This document shows positions 1 through 7,459 of a stretch of DNA of 19,805 bases, piece after piece. This DNA comes from UCB3 sp964415605. Its GTDB lineage: Bacteria; Chloroflexota; Anaerolineae; Epilineales; Epilineaceae. The position numbers and the translations under genes are program-made. Position 1 is the stretch's first letter. Each line of letters begins with the position of its first letter. A model generated the notes under the pieces. It searched no databases, was not told the origin of the DNA, and worked only from the letters and a program-made list of their open reading frames with translations. The stretch lies in assembly GCA_964415605.1 (NCBI GenBank), contig CAYQBA010000085.1, forward strand, positions 1 to 19,805, read 5' to 3'.

Positions 1-1227
1 CTCGCCGGGCTGGCGTTGCTGGCGGCCGGGTGCGGCGGCGAGGCCGGCGGTCCGGTCGACGGCAACCCGGCCGCCCCGGCCCGGACCGCGGCGGCGACGA
101 TCGAGGCGGGGGGCGGCGCGGCGGGCGGCGCAGTCCCGGGCGGGCCCGACGGTGTCGCGGGCGGCGCGGCGGGCGACGCGGACGACGACATGGGCTCGGC
201 GCCCGAGGATCCCACGGGGACCGCCGCGGGTGTTGGACCGGCCGGCGGGGACGCCGCCGTTCCCGGGGCGGCGATCGCGCCGCCGGATCCGGCCGAGCCG
301 ACGCTGACGCGCCTGACCGCCCCGGGCTGCTGCACGCAGCCGTCGTGGTCGGCCGACGGACGCCGGGTGCAGTACATCGACCAGCCCGCGCCGGACCAGC
401 CGGTGGGCGTGTGGACGGTCGACGCGGACGCGCCGGGCGCGGCGCCGGTGCTCGTCACCGACGAGATCGGCTACTACAGCGCCGACCTGCGCTACCGGAT
501 CGACATCGCCGGCGACACGACGGCGCTCGTCCGGCTGGCGGACGGCGAGCGCTGGACGGTGCCGGCGGACGGGCGCCCGATCACGATCGCCCCGGACGGG
601 GCGCGGATCGCCTGGCAGGTCAGCCCGCCCAACGCGGACTTCGAGCGGCGCACGACGCGGGTCTGGGTGGCGGGCATCGACGGCTCGGGCGCGCGCGAGG
701 TCGGCGCGCTCCCCCGCGGGTCGCTCGTGGCCTGGATCGACGCGGGCACCCTGCTCCTCCGGGGCCGCGACGCTCTCGAAGCGGTCGACGACGTGCTATG
801 GGCGCTGGACGTCGACGATGGGGCTCGGCGCGAGATCGCGCGCGCGCCCAACCTGCGCGGCGAGCTGCCCTCGCCGGGCGGCGGGTGGGTGGCGTATTAT
901 GTCGCGCGCCACGAAGACCCGACCGATACCGGGATGTGGATCGCCAGCACGGCGGGCGGCGCGCCGCGGCGGATCGACAAGGACCTCTTCGGCGCCTACC
1001 GCTGGCGCGACGACGGCCGGCTGCTGGTGGTGCCGCAGAACGGCGACGGGGTGTCGCACGCCATCGTCGAGGTCGACGTGGCGACGCTCGCGACGCGCCG
1101 CCTGACGGATCCGGCGACGACGCCGTTCAAGATCGCCAACGGCGACTGGACGGTGGCGCCGGATGGCCGGCGAATCGCCTTCGTCGAGAGCCGCGACAAG
1201 AGCATCTGGGTGCTGGGGCTGCCGTAG
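1..1227 (+). CDS. Lipoprotein with TolB/WD40-like beta-propeller (5' end outside window)
   Basis: The reading frame is open from the first base, so the true start lies upstream. The first visible residues are LAGLALLAAGC, the end of a lipoprotein signal peptide with a lipobox whose Cys is visible residue 11. The mature protein should therefore be lipid-anchored on the outer face of the membrane. A low-complexity Gly/Ala/Pro-rich linker of roughly 80 residues follows. After it come repeated short modules of the PD40/TolB type, for example PSWSADGRRVQYID, TIAPDGARIAWQV and TVAPDGRRIAFVES, which normally form beta-propeller blades. No catalytic motif is visible, so a binding or scaffold role is the most that can be said. 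It ends convergent with the VWA gene on the minus strand. The fold call is fairly safe; the function is unknown. Confidence 0.8.
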   Translation, partial: LAGLALLAAGCGGEAGGPVDGNPAAPARTAAATIEAGGGAAGGAVPGGPDGVAGGAAGDADDDMGSAPEDPTGTAAGVGPAGGDAAVPGAAIAPPDPAEPTLTRLTAPGCCTQPSWSADGRRVQYIDQPAPDQPVGVWTVDADAPGAAPVLVTDEIGYYSADLRYRIDIAGDTTALVRLADGERWTVPADGRPITIAPDGARIAWQVSPPNADFERRTTRVWVAGIDGSGAREVGALPRGSLVAWIDAGTLLLRGRDALEAVDDVLWALDVDDGARREIARAPNLRGELPSPGGGWVAYYVARHEDPTDTGMWIASTAGGAPRRIDKDLFGAYRWRDDGRLLVVPQNGDGVSHAIVEVDVATLATRRLTDPATTPFKIANGDWTVAPDGRRIAFVESRDKSIWVLGLP

Positions 1228-1251
1228 GGCGCGGGGTGGGACGCCCGCCGC

Positions 1252-1312
1252 TCCCCCCCCCACCCCCGGCGCTGCGCGCCACCCCCGCCCCCCAGAGGGG
1301 CCAGGGGAACGG
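1252..1312 (-). repeat. Dispersed GC-rich repeat, copy A
   Basis: One copy of a roughly 60-bp element that recurs in this window. Read on the minus strand it contains CCCCTGGCCCC, then a G-run, the small palindrome GGCGCGCAGCGCC, and GGGGGTGGGGG. It fills the 189-bp gap between the convergent lipoprotein and VWA genes and may act as a structured 3' end for one or both transcripts. Nothing else recognisable lies in this gap apart from a weak 12-nt inverted repeat at 1402-1413 that lacks a proper T-run. Confidence 0.8.
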
Positions 1313-1416
1313 CGCGGAGCGTCGGGGGGGGCGGGAAGCTGGCGGCAGTGCGGCCACTGCATCGGGCTCAGCGCGTCCGAACCACACTGCGTTTGCCAAG
1401 GCCCGCCAGCGGGTGT

Positions 1417-3414
1417 TTACCGTGGGCACTCCGTGATGCGGCTGGCGATTTGGCTGTAGATGCCGGCGAGGTCCTCGCCGTCGGGTGCGAAGTAGTAGTC
1501 GCCGGGGCTCGAGGCGGCGTCGCGCAGGAGGTCGCGCAGGACGTCGTCTTCTTCGCCGAGGCCGATGGTGAACACGCGGGCGCCTGCCTCCTTGGCGGCT
1601 CGGGCGGCGGCGAGCACGGTGTCTTCCTGGCGGCCGCCGGGCGCGAACGGCACCTGGTTGGGCAGGCCGTCGGTGAGGACGACGACCACAGGCCGGTTGC
1701 CGGCCATCCGCGGGCCTTGGGCGAGCACGGCCTGCCCTTGCTGGAATGCGAGGTCGAGGCGCGTGCCCTGGTCGATGCGCTGCGTCATCCCCTCGAGCGC
1801 CGCCTCGATGGCGCCGCGCTGGGTGGTCAGGGGCGACGCGGTCCAGGCGGTGGCGTTGAAGCCGACGACGCCGACCTGGCCGTGATGGCCGCGGGCGTCG
1901 GGGGCCAGGCTGAACTGGTCGACGAACAGGCGGGCGGCCTCGATGGCGGCCTCGTGCTTGGTGCGGCCGCCGCGGGTGGCGCGGTACATGCTGGTGGACA
2001 TGTCGAGCACGACGACGGCGTCGGCGTACACCGACTCGGGCACGCACTCGAACTTCTCCCAGCTCAACATGGGCAGGTAGATGCGGTAGATGGCCTGCGT
2101 GGCGGTCGCGGTGGGCGGTGGGGTGTCGGTCGGCGTGGCGGTCGGGGTCCGGGTGGGCGTGTGGGTGGCGGTGAGGGTCGGCGTGGGCGGCGCCTCGGGG
2201 GTGTCGGTCGGCACGGGGGTGGGGGTGTGCGTCGGGCAGAGGTCGACGACCTCGAGGCGCAGCTCGGGCGCCGGCGCGACGTGCTTGCGGTAGGTGTTGT
2301 CGGTGACGGTCAGCTCGCCCTGGATGGCGTGGGGGCCGAGGGCGCCGGGGTCGACGCGGTAGGTGACGGTCTGCGCCCGGGTCGCGTCGGGTCCGGTCCA
2401 CGTCCAGGTCAGGAGCGACGTGCCGTCGGACTCGGTGGCCAGCGTCGGCGTGAGGCTGGCGGAGCCCTGGACGAGGGAGAGGCCGGCGGGCAGGCGCTGG
2501 GTGACGGCCATCTCGCGGACCTTGACGCCCTTGCCGTAGTCGCGCATCTCCTCGCGGACCATGCCGGTCAGCTTGGCCTCGTCGTACATGGTGAACCAGC
2601 GCGGCGAGCGCGGCATCTCGGGCTCGGGGCCGCGGCAGTACCACGCGCCGGGGCTGATGGGGCACCCGACCATGAAGGTGACGTCTTCCTTGAGGACGAT
2701 GCGGGCGGCTTCTTCGAGCTCCTGGCGCTGGTCCTGGTAGTGGCTCTTGGTGTAGGCGAAGAACACGACGAACTCGCACGGGGTCCGGCTGCGGTCGCGG
2801 TCGCGGCGGAGCTCCTGGACGGCGAGGCTGGCGGCCTTGACGGCGCGGCCGCGGGGGTTGTAGGTGTTGCTGGCGCGGGTGAGGGCGGAGCGCACGCGGT
2901 TGATGTCGTCGGTCATGCGGACGAGCACGTTGGCGCCCTGGTTGTTGTACAGGACGACGGCGCCGTTGAGGGTGGCGCCGGGCGGCACGAGGCGGGCGGC
3001 CTCGTCGAGGGCGCGGGTGGACTCGCGGGCCTGCCAGGCGTTCTGGGGCGCGTCGATGTGCACGAAGACGATCTTGACGCCGTCGGGGCACACGGGGCAC
3101 TCGGGCTCGACGCGCACGGCGACGCCGAGGTCGTCGCAGATGGACACGGTGTTGGCGGTGAGGGTGGCGGTGATGGTGCCGCTGCACGCGGCGTCGTTGT
3201 TGGCGGGCCCCTGGGCGTGGGCGGACGGCGCGGGCCGCGCGCTGAGCCACCCGGCGGCAAGGCCGAGCACGGCGGCGGCGGCGCCGGCGGCGGCGAGGAG
3301 GCGGCGGGCGGCGGGGGTCGGACGGGCGGCCGGTGTCGCTGGCTCGGCGTGGGGTGGGCCGGCGTCCCAGGCGCCGTGGTCGGCGTGGGGCGGGTGTGGA
3401 TTCCTGGCAAACAT
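1417..3414 (-). CDS. Secreted von Willebrand factor A (VWA) domain protein
   Basis: This is a 665-residue protein. The ATG at 3414 is chosen because AAAGGAGAG lies 7 nt upstream and a hydrophobic Ala/Leu-rich segment follows at about residues 39-59, with a likely signal peptidase site near residue 67 (AHAQG). Residues about 100-330 hold a first alpha/beta region that looks VWA-like but lacks a clear metal site. Residues about 330-400 look like a DUF11-type beta domain. A Thr/Pro-rich linker and the motif IYLPML follow. The C-terminal VWA domain has its metal-binding DMSTS at D471-S475 and a later LTDG, so the MIDAS appears intact. Such domains bind protein partners in a metal-dependent way. 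Linker plus YLPML is typical of Chloroflexota surface proteins, from memory of the family. The partner and exact role are unknown. Confidence 0.88.
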   Translation of the reverse strand: MFARNPHPPHADHGAWDAGPPHAEPATPAARPTPAARRLLAAAGAAAAVLGLAAGWLSARPAPSAHAQGPANNDAACSGTITATLTANTVSICDDLGVAVRVEPECPVCPDGVKIVFVHIDAPQNAWQARESTRALDEAARLVPPGATLNGAVVLYNNQGANVLVRMTDDINRVRSALTRASNTYNPRGRAVKAASLAVQELRRDRDRSRTPCEFVVFFAYTKSHYQDQRQELEEAARIVLKEDVTFMVGCPISPGAWYCRGPEPEMPRSPRWFTMYDEAKLTGMVREEMRDYGKGVKVREMAVTQRLPAGLSLVQGSASLTPTLATESDGTSLLTWTWTGPDATRAQTVTYRVDPGALGPHAIQGELTVTDNTYRKHVAPAPELRLEVVDLCPTHTPTPVPTDTPEAPPTPTLTATHTPTRTPTATPTDTPPPTATATQAIYRIYLPMLSWEKFECVPESVYADAVVVLDMSTSMYRATRGGRTKHEAAIEAARLFVDQFSLAPDARGHHGQVGVVGFNATAWTASPLTTQRGAIEAALEGMTQRIDQGTRLDLAFQQGQAVLAQGPRMAGNRPVVVVLTDGLPNQVPFAPGGRQEDTVLAAARAAKEAGARVFTIGLGEEDDVLRDLLRDAASSPGDYYFAPDGEDLAGIYSQIASRITECPR

Positions 3415-3815
3415 GACGTCTCTCCTTTGGCTGGCGGCCGGCGCGTGGGCCACGGTCCCGTGCGCGCACTGGGGATGCGCTCGGGGTGGTCTGTCACGGG
3501 CGCCGGGCAGGCGGGCGCAACGGGTGGATTGTAAATCCAAAAGCTGACGCGCGCCAGTGGGTGACGGGGCTGGGATGCGCGGGGGCGGTCAGCTTTGCAC
3601 AGCAATGGTCGGCGTTGGCGCGCGGAAGTCACGGGTTGGCGCTCGCGGCGGGCAGTTGGCGGGCAATCGGCGGCCGTTCGGCGGCCAGAATCTTCAATAA
3701 ACCACCGGGCCTGGACGTTTTAAGTGCAGATATCCGATCGATCGCCGCGGCGCACGCACGACCCGGGCGGCGCGCGCGGGGGCGGTCACCCGAACGAAGG
3801 AAGGAGCATGACGAG
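3415..3815. other. Intergenic region between divergent VWA and HU-like genes
   Basis: About 400 bp separate the two divergent starts. The region must hold the promoters of both genes. It contains the inverted repeat at 3525-3539 and a relatively AT-rich stretch at about 3690-3735 that could hold the promoter of the HU-like gene. I see no convincing -35/-10 pair on the plus strand and no conserved ORF. Open frames that cross the region show no recognisable protein sequence. Confidence 0.5.
3525..3539 (-). promoter_or_regulatory. Inverted repeat over a possible -10 box of the VWA gene
   Basis: A 15-nt inverted repeat, TGGATT-GTA-AATCCA, lies about 110 bp upstream of the VWA start. On the minus strand it contains TACAAT (3533-3528), which resembles a sigma-70 -10 box. 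The expected -35 position is a poor match, so this is only a candidate promoter or operator. Confidence 0.25.
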
Positions 3816-4283
3816 ATGGCGACGTTCATTCAAGCAGTAGCGCAGTACGGCCCGCGGCTCAAGCGGCTCCCGCGTGTGCGGCTGGACGAGATGGCGATTC
3901 GTCTGGCGGACATCACGGGCGTGCGCAAGGGCGAGGTGACGCGGGTGCTCTACGAGCTCCAGGCGGCGATGCAGCACTATCACCGCCGCGGGGCTTCGGT
4001 GGAGCTGATGGGCATCGGGACGTTCATGCCGACGATGCGCTCGGATGGGTCGATCCGGATCGTGTTCCGGCCCGACCGCGCGATCTTGAAGGCCATGGGC
4101 AACCCGGTGGTGTACGAAGGCGCGATCGTGAACCGTGAGAACATCGGCCTGTCGCCGGACGAGTACAAGGCGCTGTGGGACGCCGACCATCCGGACGACC
4201 CGCTGGAGCTGCCGATCCTGGTGGCGGCGACGGCGGGGGACGGATCGGTGGTCCGCACGGTGAAGCGAAAGCGCCGGTGGTAG
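3816..4283 (+). CDS. HU/IHF-like DNA-binding protein with C-terminal extension
   Basis: A 155-residue protein. The ATG at 3816 (MATFIQAVAQ) is chosen because AAGGAG lies 9-10 nt upstream; an earlier in-frame start would add residues with no family resemblance. Residues about 25-95 follow the HU pattern: a helical start with GVRKGEVTRVLYELQAAM, then VELMGIGTFMP, then a beta arm ending at RIVFRPDRAI. This matches the HU-HIG-like group found in Bacteroidota and Chloroflexota. HU-type proteins bend and bind DNA as dimers. The C-terminal 50 residues add an acidic helix (LSPDEYKALWDADHPDD) and end in a basic tail (KRKRRW), both outside the HU core. The gene stands alone and is followed by a strong hairpin. 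Its DNA target is unknown. Confidence 0.8.
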   Translation: MATFIQAVAQYGPRLKRLPRVRLDEMAIRLADITGVRKGEVTRVLYELQAAMQHYHRRGASVELMGIGTFMPTMRSDGSIRIVFRPDRAILKAMGNPVVYEGAIVNRENIGLSPDEYKALWDADHPDDPLELPILVAATAGDGSVVRTVKRKRRW

Positions 4284-4319
4284 GCGGGCCGGCGGCCGGA
4301 GCGCCGTGACAACTGAATA

Positions 4320-4381
4320 CGCCAAAGTCGGATGAGATGTTCGAGGGCGGTCCGCGCTGCGCGGGCCGCCCTCGTTGGCGT
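4320..4381 (+). terminator. Two-tier hairpin downstream of the HU-like gene, likely terminator
   Basis: The inner stem pairs 4342-4350 (CGAGGGCGG) with 4366-4374 and then, past a T-G pair, 4352-4356 (CCGCG) with 4360-4364, leaving a 3-nt loop: 15 pairs in all. An outer stem pairs 4320-4325 (CGCCAA) with 4375-4380 (TTGGCG). It starts 37 nt after the HU-like stop codon. Only short T-runs follow (TTGGCGTTT), so this is a plausible but not classical intrinsic terminator. Confidence 0.55.
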
Positions 4382-4473
4382 TTGCCGGCCGCGCGCGGGA
4401 TGGGGGCGGCGAGGGGCATGGCGGCTGGGTGCGACGGCTGGGTGCGGCGGCTTGGCGGGAGTGCCGATCGGTG

Positions 4474-4627
4474 TTGCAGGATGGGGGCGGCGGTGTTGCA
4501 GGATGCGGGTCGTGTGCTTGCAGGATGGCGTGTGTGGCATTGCAGGGCGGGCGCGGCGGTCTTGCAAGGTGGGCGCAATGGACTTGCAGGACGGTGCTGG
4601 TGGCATTGCAGGGCCGCGGTACAGGTG
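4474..4627 (+). repeat. Seven-unit 22-bp iterated array with TTGCARG anchor
   Basis: TTGCA begins at 4474, 4496, 4518, 4540, 4562, 4584 and 4606, a spacing of exactly 22 bp every time. Each unit is TTGCAGG (TTGCAAG in unit 5) followed by about 15 variable, G-rich bases. A degenerate eighth unit may start at 4452 (TTGGCGG). Twenty-two is not a multiple of three, so this is not a coding repeat. It is about two DNA helical turns, so every anchor faces the same side of the helix. The array ends about 28 bp before a TATAAT. It could be a cooperative binding array for a DNA-binding protein, an iteron-like element, or a decayed tandem repeat. Confidence 0.85.
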
Positions 4628-4654
4628 GGCGGCGTGGCGTGGCGTGTCATGGAG

Positions 4655-4660
4655 TATAAT
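4655..4660 (+). promoter_or_regulatory. Perfect TATAAT -10 box, possible leaderless promoter
   Basis: The hexamer TATAAT stands out in an otherwise very GC-rich stretch. No good -35 is visible 16-18 bp upstream, so activation from the 22-bp array just upstream is possible. Transcription starting about 7 nt downstream would begin at or one base before the in-frame ATG at 4668, which would give a leaderless mRNA. Confidence 0.45.
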
Positions 4661-4736
4661 AACGTGTATGGTATGGACGGCACGGGATTCGGATGTCTCC
4701 TCTACGCCTTCGGGCGACGGATCGGCGGTGTCGACC

Positions 4737-5072
4737 ATGGACGTCCTGGACACGCCGGTGGTGGATGAGCGATCGGGATTGCCCAAGGCACTGGCGCCGT
4801 GGCTCCAGGAGTACGACATCGGGTGCCTTGACTTGGAGCGTGATGAGGCGGTGATCATCGAGCGAACCCTGGAATACGGCGGGCAAGCGGAAGTTCGATG
4901 GTTGTTCAGGCACTACGGCGAGGAGCATGTGCGCCGGGTGGTCGCGGATCGTGGGGCGCGGCATCTGTCGCCCCGGGTGTTCACCTTCTGGCGGCTGGTG
5001 CTCGATGTTCGGACCTGGCGGCCGCATCCGTGGCCCGATGCGACGGATCGTGTTTGGGGTGGGCGTGGTTGA
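4737..5072 (+). CDS. Small DUF6922-like protein
   Basis: A 111-residue protein if it starts at the ATG at 4737. An in-frame ATG at 4668, directly downstream of a TATAAT, would add 23 low-complexity residues and would be translated as a leaderless message. The conserved-looking part runs from WLQEYDIGCLDLERDEAV through VRWLFRHYGEEHVRRVV to LSPRVFTFWRLVLD. As I recall it, this ordering (D-ERD, VRWL-YG, LSP-FW) fits the small DUF6922-type proteins often found beside AbiEii-type nucleotidyltransferase toxins in Chloroflexota. No such toxin gene is adjacent here, so if it is an antitoxin-like protein it is an orphan. It has no membrane segment or signal peptide. The family call is tentative. Confidence 0.55.
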   Translation: MDVLDTPVVDERSGLPKALAPWLQEYDIGCLDLERDEAVIIERTLEYGGQAEVRWLFRHYGEEHVRRVVADRGARHLSPRVFTFWRLVLDVRTWRPHPWPDATDRVWGGRG

Positions 5073-5145
5073 CCCGCGGTCGGTGTTGACGGATGAGGGA
5101 TGGCTCGCCGCTTCGTTCCCCACGTCCGCGCGCATGGCGGCTCCG

Positions 5146-5210
5146 CCGCTTCGACCCCCACCCCCGGCGCTGCGCGCCACCCCCGCCCCCAAAGGGGCCA
5201 GGGGAACGGC
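5146..5210 (-). repeat. Dispersed GC-rich repeat, copy B (left arm of 65-bp inverted pair)
   Basis: Read on the minus strand, these 65 bases are identical to copy C at 5667-5731. Similarity continues weakly outward past the perfect block. Together B and C form a long inverted repeat around the DUF559 gene. The core holds the hairpin GGCGC-GCA-GCGCC. Confidence 0.9.
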
Positions 5211-5360
5211 GGGGCCTTCGGGAAGGGGGTGACAGGGGAGAGAAGAAGTTGCTCGTATTGTGGAGGCTCGTTGCGTTAGCATGGGTCTACGTCGAATCCA
5301 CGCAGGCAACAACGTTCTCCGAACAAGGTCGTCGATGCCGCCAGACAGCTCCGTAAGCGC

Positions 5361-5756
5361 ATGACGACGGCGGAGTCCGCCCTGTGGCGGGCGTTACGTC
5401 GGCGACAAGTCGACGGGTTGCGCTTCCGAAAGCAGCACGCGCTGGGGCCGTATATCCTTGACTTCTACTGCCCTGAGAGACGTCTCGTCATCGAAGTGGA
5501 TGGTGCCGTCCACGAAAGCATCGAAGCCCAGGAGAAGGACCAACGACGAACCGCAAATCTTCGAGCCGAAGGACTCACCGTGCTCCGCATCACCAACTCA
5601 GACGTTCTCGATCACCTCGATGACATCCTGATGCGGATCCGCGCCACGTCCCATTCCGAAGGCCCGGCCGTTCCCCTGGCCCCTTTGGGGGCGGGGGTGG
5701 CGCGCAGCGCCGGGGGTGGGGGTCGAAGCGGGGGCGATGAACAACCCCAATCGTGA
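5361..5756 (+). CDS. DUF559 endonuclease-like protein, N-terminus probably disrupted
   Basis: A 131-residue frame with the DUF559 signature: MTTAESALWRALRRRQ, FRKQHALGPYILDFYC, VIEVDGAVH and VLRITNSDVL. DUF559 has a Vsr/restriction-endonuclease-like fold; the Asp of ILDFYC and the Glu and Asp of IEVDG are the expected metal ligands and are present. Homology continues upstream of the first ATG in the same frame (KVVDAARQLRKR), but no start codon exists before the stop at 5277-5279. Residues resembling the family N-terminus (LRRIHAGNN) appear in another frame from the ATG at 5281, which suggests a one-base frameshift near 5316-5322. The last 35 or so residues are translated from dispersed repeat copy C and are not part of the domain. 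It may be a degraded gene or part of a mobile unit with its flanking inverted repeats. Confidence 0.75.
   Translation: MTTAESALWRALRRRQVDGLRFRKQHALGPYILDFYCPERRLVIEVDGAVHESIEAQEKDQRRTANLRAEGLTVLRITNSDVLDHLDDILMRIRATSHSEGPAVPLAPLGAGVARSAGGGGRSGGDEQPQS
5667..5731 (+). repeat. Dispersed GC-rich repeat, copy C (right arm of 65-bp inverted pair)
   Basis: Sixty-five bases that are the perfect reverse complement of copy B at 5146-5210. The copy overlaps the 3' end of the DUF559 frame, which reads it as PAVPLAPLGAGVARSAGGGG. The core palindrome GGCGC-GCA-GCGCC is at 5699-5711. Confidence 0.9.
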
Positions 5757-5836
5757 CCCCGAGAGCACCTTGCTAGATCGGCAATCGTCGCCGGGAAAGA
5801 TCGACACGTTCGTTGCCCAGTGAGAAGGGAGCCTTC

Positions 5837-7459
5837 ATGACAACTTCACCCCGCTATCTCTACCGCTACGAAGCCAAGTCGATCCAAAAGTACGTGCTGG
5901 CCTCGGACCGCCTGCGCGAGATCAAGGGCGCGAGCGCGATCGTCGAGCAGCTCGGCGAGCACTTCCAGCGTGCACTCACGGCTCAGGGCCGGGGAGGCAC
6001 GTATCAGTACGCGGCCGCCGGCGGCGGTACGGCGACCTTCGAGGACGAAGACGCCGCCAAGGACTTCTACGCCCACTGGCCGATGATCGTGGCGCAGCAC
6101 GCGCCGGGGCTGCAGATCGTGCAGGCGATCGTCGACATGAACACGGTGGCCAAAGACATGCTGATGGACGCCTTGGCCGACGCGTTGACGGCAGATCGGG
6201 CCCGGCCGCATGTCGACCTCCCGGAGGGGGGGGCAGCAGTGGCCAGGGCGCCGCGGTCTGGTTTGCCGGCAGTGGCGTTTGGCGAAGCGCTTCGGAAGAG
6301 CGCACGCGTGGACATCGAGGCAGCCGGTGAAGCCCTGTTCGACGGCCAAGCCGCGGCAAGCCTCATCGCGGGCAGCGGCAGTCAGGGCGATGCCTTGGCC
6401 GACAGGCTGACTCAGGGGACGTCGTTGGCGAACGTGGCGTTCATCAACAACGCCAACGAGCTCAACGCGCGCTACGTCGCGGTCATCCACGCGGACGGCA
6501 ACGATATCGGCGCGACGATTCGCGACGTGGTCGCGAAGTCGCCTGACACGGTGGCCAGCCTCACGCGATTCTCCGAACACCTGGGGGATGCCACAGAACG
6601 CGCGGTCGGAGCGGCATTGACGGCCGTGCGCCACGTGATCGACCCGGACGCCCCGACGACCGTCAACGTGATTCCCGGCCGCCCCGTCGTGGTCGGCGGC
6701 GACGACATGACGTTCGTCATCCGCTCGGATCTCGCCCTGCCGTTCGTCAAGGCGTATCTCGATGCGTTCGAGAAGCACACTGCGGGTCTCGTCGGCGCGA
6801 TTGCCGGCGAAGACGCGGGCGCGGCCCGGCCGCACCTGACCGCGAAGGCCGGAATCGCCTTCGTACACCAGAACTTCCCGTTCCACCTCGCGTTCGACCT
6901 GGCGCACTCGCTGTGCGACGACGTGAAGCTCGGGCTCCGCATGAAGGGCAAGGGGCTCACACCATCGGGGCTCCACTTCTTCCGTGTGACTGACTCGTTC
7001 GCGGACGACTATCGGGAGTTGCGGCAAACTCATCTCACCGTTGGGGGGCGTTCTCTGACCATGGGACCGTATCGACGGCGTGCTGGGCCCTGCGCGCCGG
7101 CGATCGATGCGCTGGTGGCGCTTGCCGCGACGATCTCGGGCGACCGCGACGATGGCGTCGATGGCCCAGGCGATGGTGACGTCGCCACCGGCCCCGTGAA
7201 GGTGCCGCGCTCCGCCATCAGCGACGTCGTGCAGCATATGGTGGCCGGTGACTTCGACGCAGCTCGGCAACGATTCGAGCGCCTCGGCGCAGTCATGACG
7301 GATGGACCGGAAGGCGACCCACGGCGCGAAGCCTGGCTCAGGTTCAAGGAGGCGCTCGAGCGCATGGACGCGGATGACAACGGCTGGGCCGCCAACGCCA
7401 CCCCCATCCCCGACGCACTAGAGCTACTGCCCGTCACGAAACGGAGCACCAAGCGATGA
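5837..7459 (+). CDS. cas10: Cas10, HD-less, GGDD-containing large subunit of a type III CRISPR complex
   Basis: A 540-residue protein. The ATG at 5837 is chosen over the TTG at 5813 because AAGGGAG lies about 5 nt upstream and the family starts directly after it (YLYRYEAKSIQKYVLASDRL). It opens with the first palm region and has no N-terminal HD nuclease domain, so it is shorter than canonical Cmr2/Csm1. D220 lies in VIHADGNDIG and the cyclase motif GGDD is at residues 287-290, both intact, so cyclic oligoadenylate synthesis is expected. The C-terminal 150 residues are mostly helical and correspond to the D4/small-subunit-like region. In the complex it sits at the crRNA 5' handle end and senses target RNA. 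Its stop overlaps the next start by 4 nt. I see no clear promoter in the 80 bp upstream. Confidence 0.93.
   Translation: MTTSPRYLYRYEAKSIQKYVLASDRLREIKGASAIVEQLGEHFQRALTAQGRGGTYQYAAAGGGTATFEDEDAAKDFYAHWPMIVAQHAPGLQIVQAIVDMNTVAKDMLMDALADALTADRARPHVDLPEGGAAVARAPRSGLPAVAFGEALRKSARVDIEAAGEALFDGQAAASLIAGSGSQGDALADRLTQGTSLANVAFINNANELNARYVAVIHADGNDIGATIRDVVAKSPDTVASLTRFSEHLGDATERAVGAALTAVRHVIDPDAPTTVNVIPGRPVVVGGDDMTFVIRSDLALPFVKAYLDAFEKHTAGLVGAIAGEDAGAARPHLTAKAGIAFVHQNFPFHLAFDLAHSLCDDVKLGLRMKGKGLTPSGLHFFRVTDSFADDYRELRQTHLTVGGRSLTMGPYRRRAGPCAPAIDALVALAATISGDRDDGVDGPGDGDVATGPVKVPRSAISDVVQHMVAGDFDAARQRFERLGAVMTDGPEGDPRREAWLRFKEALERMDADDNGWAANATPIPDALELLPVTKRSTKR

Noticed and set aside
1402..1413. CCCGC-CA-GCGGG hairpin as a terminator for the VWA or lipoprotein gene
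   Set aside because: The loop is too small for a 5-bp stem and no T-run follows on either strand.
1127..3534. Long open frames on both strands over the VWA gene (780 aa minus, 728 aa plus)
   Set aside because: They are Arg/Pro/His-rich or Gly/Val-rich with no domain pattern, as expected for shadow frames in high-GC DNA; the VWA frame has a signal peptide, MIDAS motif and SD.
4474..4627. 22-bp array as a mini-CRISPR
   Set aside because: The conserved part is only 7 bp and the total period of 22 bp is far too short for repeat plus spacer.
5757..5836. TTGCTA (5770-5775) as the -35 of the cas operon
   Set aside because: The nearest -10-like sequence is about 20 bp away and poorly matched.
5837..6200. 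An N-terminal HD nuclease domain in Cas10
   Set aside because: The protein starts directly with the palm-like region and I see no HD dipeptide with supporting histidines; upstream DNA is non-coding.
5846..7270. 474-aa minus-strand frame antisense to cas10
   Set aside because: Its composition is that of a shadow frame and it shows no family motif; cas10 on the plus strand has clear conserved motifs.
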